Assembly (NCBI GenBank): GCA_021030905.1
Contig: JAGFMI010000003.1
Location: 1,488,001-1,552,000, forward strand
Length of the DNA stretch: 64,000 nt
From: Pyrenula massariospora
Lineage: Eukaryota; Ascomycota; Eurotiomycetes; Pyrenulales; Pyrenulaceae
Reading direction: 5' to 3'
Position 1 is the stretch's first letter; each line of letters opens with the position of its first letter. Below the pieces are notes generated by a model. It saw only the letters and a program-made list of their open reading frames with translations, searched no databases and was not told the origin of the DNA. A program made the translations under genes and the position numbers. This document shows, piece after piece, positions 1-10,663 of this stretch.

Positions 1-80
1 GACAAGTGGAACAACCTCACCTCAGTCACTCATTTACCCTGCCACCATTCTAGAACGCCGCTCTGTTTCTCTCTCACAGC

Positions 81-125
81 ATGCCTCACGATCATCATGG
101 ATGGCGACCCTGCTGTAGAGCCTGA
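81..125 (+). promoter_or_regulatory. Possible upstream ORF overlapping the ERD1 start
   Basis: An ATG at 81 opens a 14-codon frame (starting MPHDHHGW) that ends at a TGA at 123-125, overlapping the ERD1-like start at 97 in another frame. If it lies in the mRNA leader, it could lower initiation at 97. The leader end is unknown, so this is inference only. Confidence 0.25.
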
Positions 126-1511
126 GCTAGATGGCTTCAGCATACTACTTCCGCTTCCTTATAGGGTTGCGATTATTGTGGTCTTGGGTAACGCTCTTGT
201 GAAGATCTTTTTCTGTAATACTAACAAGTTCTTCTTAGGTGTGTGGGCATGGGGATCTAACCTACACTACTTACGGGCCGTTGGCATCGTGCGTGGAGAC
301 AAAGCACCTCAATACCCTGGCTAATCGTTTTACAGGACGTTCCTGCGCTGATTCGATATCCTTCTCGGCAAGCATCGCATCACACACCGCATCATAGCTC
401 TACATACCATCTTGCGACCCTACTTAGCGGTCTCCTCGCCGTGTCCCTCCTCTTATTTTGGGCTATCACACATGGCTCGCCGAAGGCTGTAGTATCATGG
501 GAAATACTTCCACAATCATACTTGTTCCTAATTGTCGGGTTATTCTTCCTACCACTGCAAAAGTTATCGCAAAGTGGACGGTATCGCTTTCTGTCAACTT
601 TGAAAAGAGTTAGCCTAGGCGGTCTTGCTGAAGCTCAAGATGGAAAATTTGGAGACATTATCCTAGCTGATGTTTTGACCAGCTACGCGAAAGTCCTTGG
701 CGACCTATTCGTTGCTAGTTGCATGTTTTTCTCAAAAGGCCAGTCAAGCACCGCCAAGCCGAACAGAGCATGTGGTGGAGCGGTTATGGTTCCTTTGATC
801 ATCAGTATACCAAGCATAATTCGGCTAAGACAATGCCTGATCGAATTTGTGCGAGTTCGACGGAGTAAAGCTACGTCGAGTGGTTGGGGTGGGCAACATC
901 TAGCTAATGCTCTGAAATACTCCAGCGCGTTTCCTGTTATCATACTGAGTGCGCTTCAACGGGGCTATGATCCTACCAAGTTCAACATGTCAGAAACCGG
1001 CCTTTTCCGGCTTTGGTAATTCAATTATATCAGACTACTGTGTAACATCACTAATTACTCTAGGTTGTTGTTTGTCTTTATTAATTCCTTCTACTCATTC
1101 TACTGGGACGTTGCTAAGGATTGGGATTTGACCGTGTTTTCTTCAACCGCAGAGCGGAACGACCCGGAGCATCCATACGGACTTCGACGGTACCGATATT
1201 TTCGTTCACCCAACATGTATTACGGAGCGATTTGCATAGATTTTATGCTACGATGTACTTGGAGCTTGAAGTTGTCGCCTCACCTAGATCATTTCAACGA
1301 TCTTGAGGGTGGAATCTTCGTAATGGAGTTGCTTGAAGTTTTACGCAGGTGGATTTGGATTTTCTTTCGGGTAGAAACTGAATACGGTAACGACCTAATT
1401 CTTGCTGAAAGCGACCTTGGACTGATACTCTTTGCAGTTAGAAACAACAAGGGCCCTGCGCCGGATGACATTTTGCTAGGCGAATATAACGGCAAGATAG
1501 ACGAAGATTGA
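97..1511 (+). CDS. ERD1: EXS-domain Golgi protein, ERD1-like
   Basis: Spliced CDS join(97..288, 336..1015, 1064..1386, 1438..1511), 422 aa. The EXS family (Erd1/Xpr1/Syg1) comprises multipass membrane proteins; yeast Erd1 acts in the Golgi in retention of ER and Golgi proteins and in recovery of phosphate released by glycosylation. Family marks seen: GDIILAD at about residue 170 followed by SYAKVLGDL, the INSFYSFYWDVAKDWDL stretch in exon 3, and the C-terminal RRWIWIFFRVETE followed by GPAPDDILLGEY. Several hydrophobic segments are visible. Introns are 47, 48 and 51 nt. The third is a multiple of three with no stop, but removing it restores the family reading ETEYVRNNKGPAPDD. The ATG at 97 was chosen because it leads into the first membrane segment; an ATG at 81 opens a short overlapping frame. 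Slightly longer than yeast Erd1 (about 360 aa). The identification of family is firm; ERD1 rather than another EXS paralogue is inferred from length and lack of an SPX domain. Confidence 0.9.
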
Positions 1512-1871
1512 ATTTTGGCCGACGCATGAGCAAGGTCCACCAAGCAATTGCATATCTAATTACAAGGGCTACATAGTAAATGATAGAAGCAGTGCTCTTA
1601 GGAGCACGATGAATTCTTTTGAAACCTCTTGGCCGCACAAACTTCCTTTAGGAAATGTCGTAGAATTGATCAATAGGAAAGATAATCGAGCAAGATGCAG
1701 GGAGAACAAAAGGGTAGTTTGTTCCTGGTCGACAATCTTAACCCCTAATCGGGAAGACTCTAAGCTTGGGCCACCACGCCGGTGAAGAAAAATCGCTGGC
1801 GAACTCAATTGAGCCTTCACGCTAGTATAGGCTATATTATCAACGAGTTCGGACATTACAGGCCCAAGAAA
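1512..1871. other. Intergenic, no gene seen
   Basis: Spacer of 360 bp between two plus-strand genes, so it should hold the ERD1 terminator and the methyltransferase promoter. Only short uninformative open frames occur. No repeat or RNA gene was recognised. Confidence 0.5.
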
Positions 1872-3571
1872 TGGCCAAAAGTTATTCAGAGAACTCGGAT
1901 GATTTCGAATTTATTGAGACACCAGCTGCGCCTTCTCCTACTCCGCCTGCTGAAGATTGCGGCGTCCGCACAACATCGGTGAGCTTTTTCCCGCCATGAA
2001 ACAGAGGCCTATCAACTGACACGAGCAGTACCCAGCTATCAAAAATGGCCCACTTCCCGCAGATGCTGCTGGTAGCGAGAGTTTCAATAACTACCTGCTC
2101 TTCACCCTGCTAGCCATTATTCCATTATATTTCGCGTATCAAGTCCGTGGAGGACTATGGACGACTCTCTTCTTCGCCCTTTTCACAACTATTCCCATCC
2201 TCATGGTCTTCTGGACCGTGGCGTCTTCAATTTCCCCGCGGATTAATGAGAAAGCTAAATACCCTGGAAGGCCTGTTCAACATTACCTGGCATTTCGGGA
2301 TGAGAAGGATAGGGCCAAATACTTTGGAAGGAACAAGATTCCAATGGAGACCTTTCATGAGATGTATTTTGATGGGAAAGTGGACTTTAAAGGCGATGCC
2401 TTAGAGATGATGGAATATCGACATGACTGGGCGAGCTTCAGGTTTACTATGAGTCTTTATCGGTTCTTCTTGACAGGAACTGTCCCCGAAGCTATAATGC
2501 ATACTCGCTCCCAGGGTAAGTCGGACTTTCTATGTTGATATTATCTCTAACATTTTCGAAGATGAGGAGCAAGTCCGGGATCATTATGACCGTGGCGATG
2601 ACTTCTATGGCTGGTTCCTTGGACCTCGTATGATTTACACTTCTGGTATTGTATCGGATATCACACGGGAGGAGACTTTAGAGCAAATGCAGGACAATAA
2701 ACTTGGCATCGTCTGTGAAAAAATTGGATTGAGAAAGGGGGAAACTCTACTTGATATCGGCTGCGGCTGGGGCACACTCGCAAAGTTCGCGTCTGAGAAA
2801 TACCGAGCTTCAGCAACAGGAGTCACACTTGGGCGAAACCAGACTGCTTGGGGTAATAGTGCAATGAGAAGAGCTGGGATCTCTGAGGAGCAAAGCCGTA
2901 TCCTCTGTATGGATTATCGAGACATTTCCGTCCCAAAAGGTGGGTATAACAAGATTACGTGCCTCGAAATGGCGGAACATGTTGGGGTTCGGCATTTTCA
3001 TACATTTTTGAAGCAAGTGTACGACATGCTTGATGATGACGGAGTTTTCTTCCTCCAAATCGCAGGTCTACGGAAACCATGGCAATATGAGGATCTCATC
3101 TGGGGCCTCTTCATGAACAAATATATTTTCCCAGGCGCAGATGCCTCAACGCCGCTTGGCTGGTTTGTTGACAAGCTTGAAGGAGCGGGTTTTGAGATCA
3201 AGGGCATCGACACAATCGGAGTTCATTATTCCGCGACATTGTGGAGGTGGTACCGGAATTGGATGGCCAACAGTGACAAGGTCAAAGCAAAATACGGTGA
3301 GAGATGGTTTAGAATCTGGGAGTACTTCCTCGCATATTCGACCATCATCTCAAGGCAAGGATCAGCAACCTGCTACCAAATTACGATGGTCAAGAATATT
3401 AATTCTAAGCATCGTGTCGAAGGCATACCAAGCCAGTTTGGACTGTCAGGGGCGCTCGCTTCGTCAAAGGTACACCAAGCAGGGGAAAAAGTTTTGAATG
3501 CAGCGGACCAGACCGGTGCAGCCTTAGGTAGTTTGGAAGCGAAAGTCAGAGGTGTGCTAAGGGATGAATAG
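1872..3571 (+). CDS. MTS1: Sphingolipid C9-methyltransferase
   Basis: CDS join(1872..1979, 2029..2515, 2562..3571), 534 aa. The enzyme adds the C9 methyl branch to the sphingoid base of fungal glucosylceramide, using S-adenosylmethionine, at the ER/Golgi membrane. Seen: a polar N-terminus rich in Pro and Ala, two adjacent hydrophobic segments at roughly residues 58-100, and a cyclopropane-fatty-acid-synthase-type methyltransferase domain with SAM motif I (LLDIGCGWG, about 261-269), the CLEMAEHVGVRHF stretch and PWQYEDLIWGLFMNKYIFPGA. The membrane segments plus CFA-type domain are the hallmark of this family, and length fits (usually a little over 500 aa). Introns are 49 and 46 nt, both GT-AG, and exon phases close exactly. 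The ATG at 1872 is the only in-frame start with a family-like acidic N-terminus. It follows the ERD1-like gene on the same strand. Confidence 0.93.
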
Positions 3572-4216
3572 ATCTATTGTTCGTAAGTAGCATGACTCAT
3601 AAAAGTCTTTAATGCGTGTGTAGGGTTTTAATTTTGCTGCTGATCAACCTCCAGAATAGCAGCGTTGGAAATTTCTCATAAAATTAACCACATAAATCTC
3701 TAGACATGCAAAATACCATGTTTATCGAACTTTACCATGCACACATAGCTGAGATCTTCGCCTCTGTCTTAGACCTCTTACTTGCTCAATGCGCTGCATG
3801 AACTCGTCATTTGCCTTCCATCATCCAAGAAATGAAAGAGAAGTCTGATTTCTTGCTTAGATCTCTTCATATCTGTCCAAGTCTACTCTTCCCGCAAATG
3901 ATGTCAGCATGTTACAGATCAGACTTACTGCGGCAATACGGTGAGCAATACGGTGAGTGTCACAAGCAAACAAGAATAGAGAAAGACAATGTCACGTGAG
4001 CGGACAACTATTCGAAGCCACGGGCGGTACATTTCAACACCTCTTAGCCATTAAATGTAGTAGCCACATAGCTTCAAGGGTAGCGCATGGTGATTAAGCT
4101 AAAAAGATCTTCGAGCGTTTGTTTAAGAAGATTGAATGCAAGATGGCCGGTCTAAAAGTACAATCCGAATTGATAATATGCACATTGTCCTTATCTTCCA
4201 TAGATGGAAGCATCTT
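3572..4216. other. Intergenic, no gene seen
   Basis: Convergent spacer of 645 bp between the methyltransferase and the zinc-cluster regulator, thus 3' ends on both sides. I see no supported gene, repeat array or RNA here. Confidence 0.5.
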
Positions 4217-5948
4217 CTAAAATCTGATCCAGTCCGTCTTCCACACAAACGCTTCCCGATCCCTCACCTTCTCGCATACTGTCCTCGCAAATATCCTCTC
4301 CTCTAGCCAAACGAGCAATTGCACCGATCTGGCCGCATCGCTCATTGGCAAAACTCCTGCTTGCACCATTGCCGCTTCCTCTAGCGCCCCGACACTCTCC
4401 GACACCAGATACGATCCCAGGCTTTCCTGTAGTCTATCCGTTTCCGGAGCCGACAGTAGAGACATTACCTGATGCCTCACCTTCGTGCTGTGTAGTCGTG
4501 ATGGCGTCCTATTCACCGCCGGCACAAGACCAGACTCGAGGACAAGACCCGGGGTTCCTTCAATGCCGAAAGGTTTGGAAGGATGATGTAAGCTTCGAGC
4601 GCGGGCAAGCGTCTTGGTAAACGCTTCATTGATAGCATCGTGACGCTGCTCAGGAGAGAGGTTGCTTGAAAAGCATCGTAGAAGTGGGGACGGTGTTTTA
4701 GAGCGTTGATTTAGTGTACTGCGAGTGAATGGGTAGAGCAGGTAGAGGTAGATCATCTCCCGGTATAGATACAATGCAAGGGTCTTGTTGGAGCTTTGGA
4801 TCTCGATGTCAGTAAAGGAATTGCCATATACGGCACACCACTGGAGTAGGCGTAAGACGAATGCGTCATGTTTGGAGGCGATATGGAGATCCTGTCCATC
4901 AGGAGAAGTCATGGAGTATACCAACCAGTGTTTGAGAGTGCATAGGGTGTCGCGTGCTTCCTCTAGGTCTTGAAAGACATTTGGAAGGCCTGGCAGCATT
5001 TCTGGTAAATTGCTAGAAGGCATGTGTATTTTTGTAGGTCGGGTGAAAGACTTGTCCATTGTCTCCTCTAGCAGATCGGAGAGCTTACGTAGGCTCTTCA
5101 GGCTAACTTTTCCATCGTGATATGCTGTCTCTGAGCCAAGATGCTGTACATTGTTGCCGAGTAAGATTCGGAAGCCATTTGAGAAATGTGCTATTGTAGC
5201 TTCATAGTCCTTCTGGAACGTCTCTAAAGCGCCAAAGAGTATTGCGCAAGTCAAGGCAGCATTTCGAGTGTCTGATGACTGTGTCTCCAAGTCTTGCCTT
5301 AGACTCGAGACAGCCTTGGTATATTGCCGAAGTGCAAAATCATGCCATCGAAAAGCCTCTGGGGCATGACCAAGCTCATATCGTCTGTGAGCAGCGCCTA
5401 CAGCACTTACGGCTTGCTGAACAGCTCGATGGGAAGTGCCTGTCCGTAGACATGCCCCGGTCCAGAAACTGCTGTCAAAGTGCCGTGAAAAGAGCGGCCC
5501 AGTCCTCTCGAGAAAGTATTGGAAGCAAGAGCTTTCAAAATCGGTTGCAAATGCATAGTAGGCGGGAGTACGTAAAAAGGAGAGCGAGTCTTGGTAAGCA
5601 ATTTCCCGAGACACTGGAAATTCTAAAGGGTCGAGGTGAGGAGGATCGGATTGCTGTGTCAAGGTTGTTTTCTTTTTAGGCACTTCTGCAGCATAGGGTT
5701 CCGCTGCAAAGTCGTACCCATCGCATGTCCGGCCAGTGGAGGTGCATCTTCGGCAAAATGGCTTCGTTTCATCACACTTCTTTCTTCTAATCCTAGCAAG
5801 TTGTTAAATATCGAAGCAGCGGCATGTTAGAGAGGTCTCATTACTTGCAGGTTCTGCACCCTGAATGAACTTTTCGATGACTTCTGCGTTTCTTTTTAGT
5901 TGTAGCACTGTCTAAAATTATGGTCGGGTGTTTCTGAATGTACGCCAT
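4217..5948 (-). CDS. Zn2Cys6 fungal transcription factor
   Basis: CDS complement(join(4217..5792, 5845..5948)), 559 aa. Exon 1 starts at the ATG at 5948 and a 52-nt intron (5793-5844) splits the DNA-binding domain after the second cysteine. The joined N-terminus has Lys/Arg-rich residues 18-27 and then the full cluster at Cys31, 34, 41, 48, 51 and 58, spaced C-x2-C-x6-C-x6-C-x2-C-x6-C, with the linker reading RTCKIRRKKCDETKPFCRRC. The remaining 500 residues are a helical fungal regulator region (Fungal_trans_2-like), including the pattern AVQQAVSAVGAAHRRYELG typical of such proteins. It should bind CGG-type half-sites as a nuclear regulator; target genes cannot be read from the sequence. The neighbours (sphingolipid methyltransferase, aspartic protease) do not form an obvious regulon. 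A start in exon 2 alone would lose the DNA-binding domain. Confidence 0.9.
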
Positions 5949-7281
5949 AGCGAATACCGTTCACGACGGTGTACGAGTTTCCTGGTCGGGTAGGCTCGCC
6001 TTAATAAGCGGCACCGTAGATGTCGTTTGGTTTGGAGTTAAGCTGCTGATCCCGACTAGCTGATTGGTCGGGGCGTATAACAAGGCTGCTAAATCTTCAG
6101 CCCGATGAGCAGGACCATGGCCAGGTCTGAAGGTGGATTTAAGTAAGCCCCATTCTGTTGCAACAAGATTTGAGAGCAGTTTTTGGTTTTCAAAGTCCAC
6201 CAACTTTAAGCGAAAAGGGTGGTTCACCTCTCTTAGATCATGATCAAGGAGGTTAGTAGAATCCTGGTGTAGCACGTAGGAGGGCGGCCACCAGCGCCCA
6301 AGGCAGAATGCTGTACCTTTGCAGCCATGGACATCCGGGGAGGAAAGTATAAGCTTAATATCGCTCCCGCATATTCCGGTTTCGGGCATTGCTAACAAGC
6401 CACAAACGTGCCAATCTGTTCCGATGCACGAGCTGCTGACATGATATGCTGGAAGCTTAGATACCAGCCTCAGAGAAAGCTACTCCCAGCAAATCTGCCC
6501 GACGTCTGCAACCGCAGGATTCCGATGTCCAGCGACTGTTGGAAGATGAGAGAGGCGAACTTGTGTTGAAAGTACGTTGGATCAAGATGAAGCTGCAGCA
6601 CATCCTGAGCCTTCTTTTCTCCTTGCGGCAACTTGGGCCGTGGGTCGAAGGGCCTAAACAAGCCACCACTGGCCCCCACCTCCCAGGACTACGCACACAT
6701 ACAGGTCCGCGTGCTGGCGTACTGGAAGAGGCGCAGTTACTTGCACGATTTGTCCTCGCTGTACGGAGTCACCATGGCTTCTACAGCGTCGTCGACCACG
6801 CTTAAGTTGCCCACAATGACGAGTAATCTTGCCTTACAACGTCCTCAGACCTTTGCCTTAGCTTCATGGGAAGATTGGTGGTAGAGTAAGTTGACCTAGA
6901 GAGTCCATATTTTCATGGACTAATCTCATCATTCAATAGTAATTTTGTTCGTGTTGTTCTTCTTACAATGCTTACCCTGGTAAGGGGTTCTGTGGACCAA
7001 GAAGAAGTGCTTACAGTTCAAATGTAATCCAGTATGAGAGGATGGCCCGAAAAGTGCTAGCTTATACGAAGGCCTATTGTGGCTCTTTAAGGAGTTCACC
7101 ATGACTCCGAAGCTGCAAAAGAAGTCCGACTTCATAAAATAAATACAGAGCACGATCATCTGGCCCTCCGACTTTTTCATGGCTCCAAAACATCAACAAA
7201 TTTCCTGTCATCAATCTTTGAATTCTCACGCGACTTTCCGTGAGCTACCTAACTTCTAAAAGTTTGGCGCAACGAACGACG
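5949..7281. other. Intergenic with one weak ORF
   Basis: Divergent spacer of 1.3 kb between the minus-strand regulator and the plus-strand protease, so it contains both promoters. It holds a 145-codon minus-strand frame (5961-6398) and overlapping shorter frames at 6457-6884 with no recognised domain. I cannot tell a degraded gene from chance ORFs. Confidence 0.4.
5961..6398 (-). CDS. Unsupported hypothetical ORF
   Basis: A 145-codon open frame immediately upstream of the zinc-cluster regulator and on the same strand. I do not recognise it. It begins with ETGICGSDIK, which looks like the alcohol-dehydrogenase motif, but nothing that follows fits that family. It has no signal peptide or membrane segment. 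It ends 13 bp before the regulator's ATG, so it would sit in that gene's promoter, which counts against a real gene. Confidence 0.12.
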   Translation of the reverse strand: MLAMPETGICGSDIKLILSSPDVHGCKGTAFCLGRWWPPSYVLHQDSTNLLDHDLREVNHPFRLKLVDFENQKLLSNLVATEWGLLKSTFRPGHGPAHRAEDLAALLYAPTNQLVGISSLTPNQTTSTVPLIKASLPDQETRTPS

Positions 7282-8791
7282 ATGTCACCAGCAATGTCAG
7301 GAATCTTGTTAATGAGTTTCGCGGCTTCAGTGTGCTCTTCTTCTCACATGGAGTCCACACTCCGCACAAGGGCCAGCCAAAAGCAAGGAACGACCCAAGA
7401 GGTCTCATTCGATCAGGTTTGGTGCTGTCTGATTGGGTTGAGAGGAACGACCTAATCAAGCTTCATAGGGTTTCTGGTTCACCAGATTAAAAGTGGGAGA
7501 TAGTCAGGACGCGAGCGTACTCATAGATACTGGCTCGTCGAACGTGGTACTTAACCAAGGTCTATACAAGCCTTCAAGGGCTAGCATGCCTCTAAACGAT
7601 CAGTTCAGCATTATTTATGGAACGACTGAAAGTACCGGGTCTGGGTCGGAAGTTGTAAGTTCTCCTTCTCCTCGTTTCCTACCGCCACACGCCTGCTCAT
7701 AGGCTTCTTTAGATCAATGGAACTCTCTGGCAGGAGGTGGTCCAATTTGGAGATATTCAGGTCAAAGACCAGGTATTTGGATCGGTCACAGAATCGCCTT
7801 CAGGATCTGGCTACCCACACGACGGTATCTTGGGACTGGCTAGTCAGATGTTCAGTGCAAACAATCAGACAACATTTTTCCATAACTTGTGCGTGGAAGG
7901 TACAATTGCCGAGTGCCGTTTCGGACTTGGACTCAATCGGAATGGATCAAGTACGCTTACCATTGGAGCTTTGAATGCTGGCATCTCTGAGAGTGACTTG
8001 ACCGTCTCTCCTATCAAGGAAGAATGGTTTTTATTGGCGGATATCGAAATGGCTGGTGTGTCTATACCCGACGCTTTGATTGAGCTGGACAGTGGAACGG
8101 CAGGGGTCACTGGGTATGAACATGAAGTTTGATGATATGTGATCGTGGCTGAAATTGTCTCTCAGGCCGGTCGAAACTGTCAAAGGGATTTTTGACCAGC
8201 TTAATATCGAACCAATTGTGCAAGACGTTCCAGATGGAAAAGTTATCACTGGCATCATACCCTGCGACAATCCTCCGAGCGACATGATCATATTCAGTCT
8301 TCCATCACAGTCCGATCGAGTGAATCGTTCGTCAGACTCAACCGTCACGTCACAGCCTGGTCACTTTAGTATCTCTAGCAAAGATCTGGTAGGTGCAAGT
8401 GATAATGGTTCGTCGAATTGCACGTACGGACTCGTTGGTTTGGACGTAAAAGAGCAGCCTGGTCTTTGGGTTATTGGACAGAGTAAGTGAATCCATTTAG
8501 ACACTGTATTCACGCAATTGACGCTCTGTAGACTTCTTCCAGGGAAAATACATCGACTTTAATCTCCAAAATCGTACAGTTGGGATTGCTTATTTAGACA
8601 AGACTCATCTTAGCTCCGGATCGCCGAACCAGACATCTTCTGATACCTCGAACACTACGACTTCTTCTGACGGTCATTCTATTCCATCACCTTCTCGCTC
8701 GTCAGCAGCTTTGTCCTTACTGCGTGGAAGTGAAGCATTGACTTTTGCGCTTGTTTTATTAGCAATGGGGGGAGCTTCTCTCATATCATGA
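7282..8791 (+). CDS. GPI-anchored aspartic protease (pepsin family A1)
   Basis: CDS join(7282..7416, 7469..7654, 7713..8113, 8166..8482, 8532..8791), 432 aa. Secreted acid protease of the yapsin/pepsin type. Seen: a hydrophobic signal peptide (about 1-20), the first catalytic motif DTGSSN with Asp65 preceded by TRLKVG, the flap region near SIIYGTTESTGSGSE, HDGILGLA, and the second catalytic motif LDSGTAG with Asp233. The C-terminus is Ser/Thr-rich and ends in a hydrophobic tail (ALTFALVLLAMGGASLIS) with no charged end, as for a GPI anchor, so the protein is probably held at the membrane or wall. Introns are 52, 58, 52 and 49 nt. The first acceptor at 7468 was chosen over a later AG because it gives GFWFTRLKVG in phase with a branch site. 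The pro-segment is very short (about 25 residues), unlike most pepsins, so an alternative upstream start or poor self-processing is possible. Confidence 0.9.
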
Positions 8792-9136
8792 GGGAGCTGC
8801 GATGATTAAAGCGGAGTCTTTGGTCGGATTATGATGCTTGCACAGAAGAGCACTAGATTACAGGCAAGGAATTTGGGTCATCGCTTTATTCAAATCACCA
8901 AATTTTGATTTCAGAGGCTGAACCAGACCCTACGGTAGGGAAAGCAACCTATCTAGGGCATGCGCCTTAATGTAATCCCTGGGATCTTCCTCAATCAAGC
9001 CCTGAATAGGAGGGTATTTTTCGGGAGACATTATGCTCCTTTTCAGGCAATCATTTTAGGCAAACGATTTCTCAGCGACCTTCATATTCGGTCTTGTGGA
9101 GAGTTACGCACGATGGAGACATCCGCCAAAGGCGTG
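8792..9136. other. Intergenic, no gene seen
   Basis: Convergent 345-bp spacer carrying the 3' ends of the protease and the next minus-strand regulator. Nothing else is recognised. Confidence 0.5.
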
Positions 9137-10663
9137 TCAAGATCCGAATGAGGCAAATTTGTATAGTGGCAGTCCGTGCACACGATATTTCGCCACGATA
9201 TGCGAGCACCATTCGATCTCCTCGTCAAGTGAGTTTGGTCCCATGTTAAGCCCCAATCGATGAGACCATTCCCGGCATTGCAGTAAAGCCTCGAATGCGA
9301 ACTCGAAAACGAAGATTGACACCATACGGCCAACTAGTCGGGTATCCTGGCTCCAGAAATATTCAAGTGATTGGCAGGCTGTTCGAGCACGTACGAGTAT
9401 GAGTTGGATGGAGGCAACAAGCGTTTCGCGTGAGGCATGAGGGTCGGAGCATCGCAAGAGCTGCCACTCGGTCTTGGCGATCATTTGTTCCAGAATGACG
9501 CTGAAGACACAGAAGCAGGCGAAGGCGACAGCAACTGGAAAATTTTTGAAGTCTATTGTGGAGGGGAAGCTACCCATTGAGATTTCCGCACCCCATGTCG
9601 ATGATTTGACGTGATAAAGCGGACCGGGAACCTCGGTTTTCAGCCATAGGTGCCAATTCTCCAGGTTCTGCCTATGGTTCAACAGCTGTTCTTTTAGACC
9701 ATGTAAGTCCGAGACAGATACGAATTGATTGGCCGTATCCACTTTTATCATAGTAGGTAAGATAGGAAACACTTCATCTAGAAGGAGCTGGAAGTAGCTG
9801 GACGCTTGCGGATTACCCTTCTTCCATGGTACATTAATCCACTTCTCCTCGGCGAGAAAGGACAATGACCTTGTCCAAAACGAGCAGCAGATGTTAATAG
9901 CTCTATACTCATAAACTATGTCTTGACTCAGACGCGAAAGACTTCCAGTTCCATTGCGCTGAATCAGAATACCCATGCCGCGCATATGCTGTATCCAATT
10001 GGAGAGCGATTTCTCTACGATTAGTTCCAGAGCAGCAAGAGCGGCGCATGCCATTGGCAGGAACTCCGAATCACGTTTGGCTTCGGCGTTGTTGGTGGTC
10101 AATGAATCAATTGTGGCTTGAAATCTCTTTAGCGCACGGCTGTATAATTGTAACCCTTTCTTGGCAGGCGTTGTCGGGTTTTCGTGAGCATCGTAGAGCG
10201 CATATGACACGGCTAGAATCGAGTCATGCACAACACCCTTGACGCCTTGCGCCGTAAGGTTACACGCAGCAATCACCCACTTAGAGCACAGCACTGAGAC
10301 GCCATCTTGGCCAGATTCTTCAGATTGGTATCGAATATTCGCGATTGGAAGATATCGGTCTTGTAAGAGCATTAAGTATCCAATCTTGTGCTGATTTGAC
10401 ATGTTTACTGCAGGGGGAAGGCTAAGCGCCTTCGAAAGCTCTGCATGGAACTGAGGTGGGTCTGCATGAGGTCTTGAGGATCTGATTGAGGTTCTTTGCA
10501 TATTATTGCCTTCCGCAATAGATCTTGAACGGGTATTTTGACGTTTCTGATTGTCCCCGGCCTTTCTCTGTCGATACATTCGAACATGCTGTCGCACTTG
10601 AGCCCGACGTGCCTCGAGTCTTTCTTGTTCGGTAGCATATCTTGGTGGCCGCCCCTTTGCCAT
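9137..10663 (-). CDS. Fungal transcription factor-like protein with basic N-terminus, no zinc cluster
   Basis: Single-exon CDS, 508 aa, ATG at 10663. Residues 1-35 are strongly basic, with EARRAQVRQHVRMYRQRK resembling the basic region of fungal bZIP-like regulators, but no heptad leucine zipper follows and no Cys6 cluster is present. The body resembles the helical regulatory domain (DUF3468/Fungal_trans_2-like) of zinc-cluster proteins, with AVSYALYDAHENPTTPAKKGLQLYSRAL and a LLDEVFPILPTM-type segment. Proteins with this layout are often annotated as C6-like regulators. The role is inferred: a nuclear regulator with a non-canonical DNA-binding region. There is no Cys6 pattern in the first 60 residues. 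Sequence upstream of 10663 was read for an extra exon encoding CxxC and none was seen. It lies tail to tail with the aspartic protease. Confidence 0.75.
   Translation of the reverse strand: MAKGRPPRYATEQERLEARRAQVRQHVRMYRQRKAGDNQKRQNTRSRSIAEGNNMQRTSIRSSRPHADPPQFHAELSKALSLPPAVNMSNQHKIGYLMLLQDRYLPIANIRYQSEESGQDGVSVLCSKWVIAACNLTAQGVKGVVHDSILAVSYALYDAHENPTTPAKKGLQLYSRALKRFQATIDSLTTNNAEAKRDSEFLPMACAALAALELIVEKSLSNWIQHMRGMGILIQRNGTGSLSRLSQDIVYEYRAINICCSFWTRSLSFLAEEKWINVPWKKGNPQASSYFQLLLDEVFPILPTMIKVDTANQFVSVSDLHGLKEQLLNHRQNLENWHLWLKTEVPGPLYHVKSSTWGAEISMGSFPSTIDFKNFPVAVAFACFCVFSVILEQMIAKTEWQLLRCSDPHASRETLVASIQLILVRARTACQSLEYFWSQDTRLVGRMVSIFVFEFAFEALLQCREWSHRLGLNMGPNSLDEEIEWCSHIVAKYRVHGLPLYKFASFGS

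Noticed and set aside
5961-6398. Frame with an alcohol-dehydrogenase-like motif (GICGSDIK)
   Set aside because: Only that short motif fits; the rest matches no dehydrogenase and it lies in a promoter region.
7469-7492. Later AG (7492) as acceptor of protease intron 1
   Set aside because: It needs a different donor to keep phase and loses the FTRLKVG reading; the acceptor at 7468 fits with the branch and phase 0.
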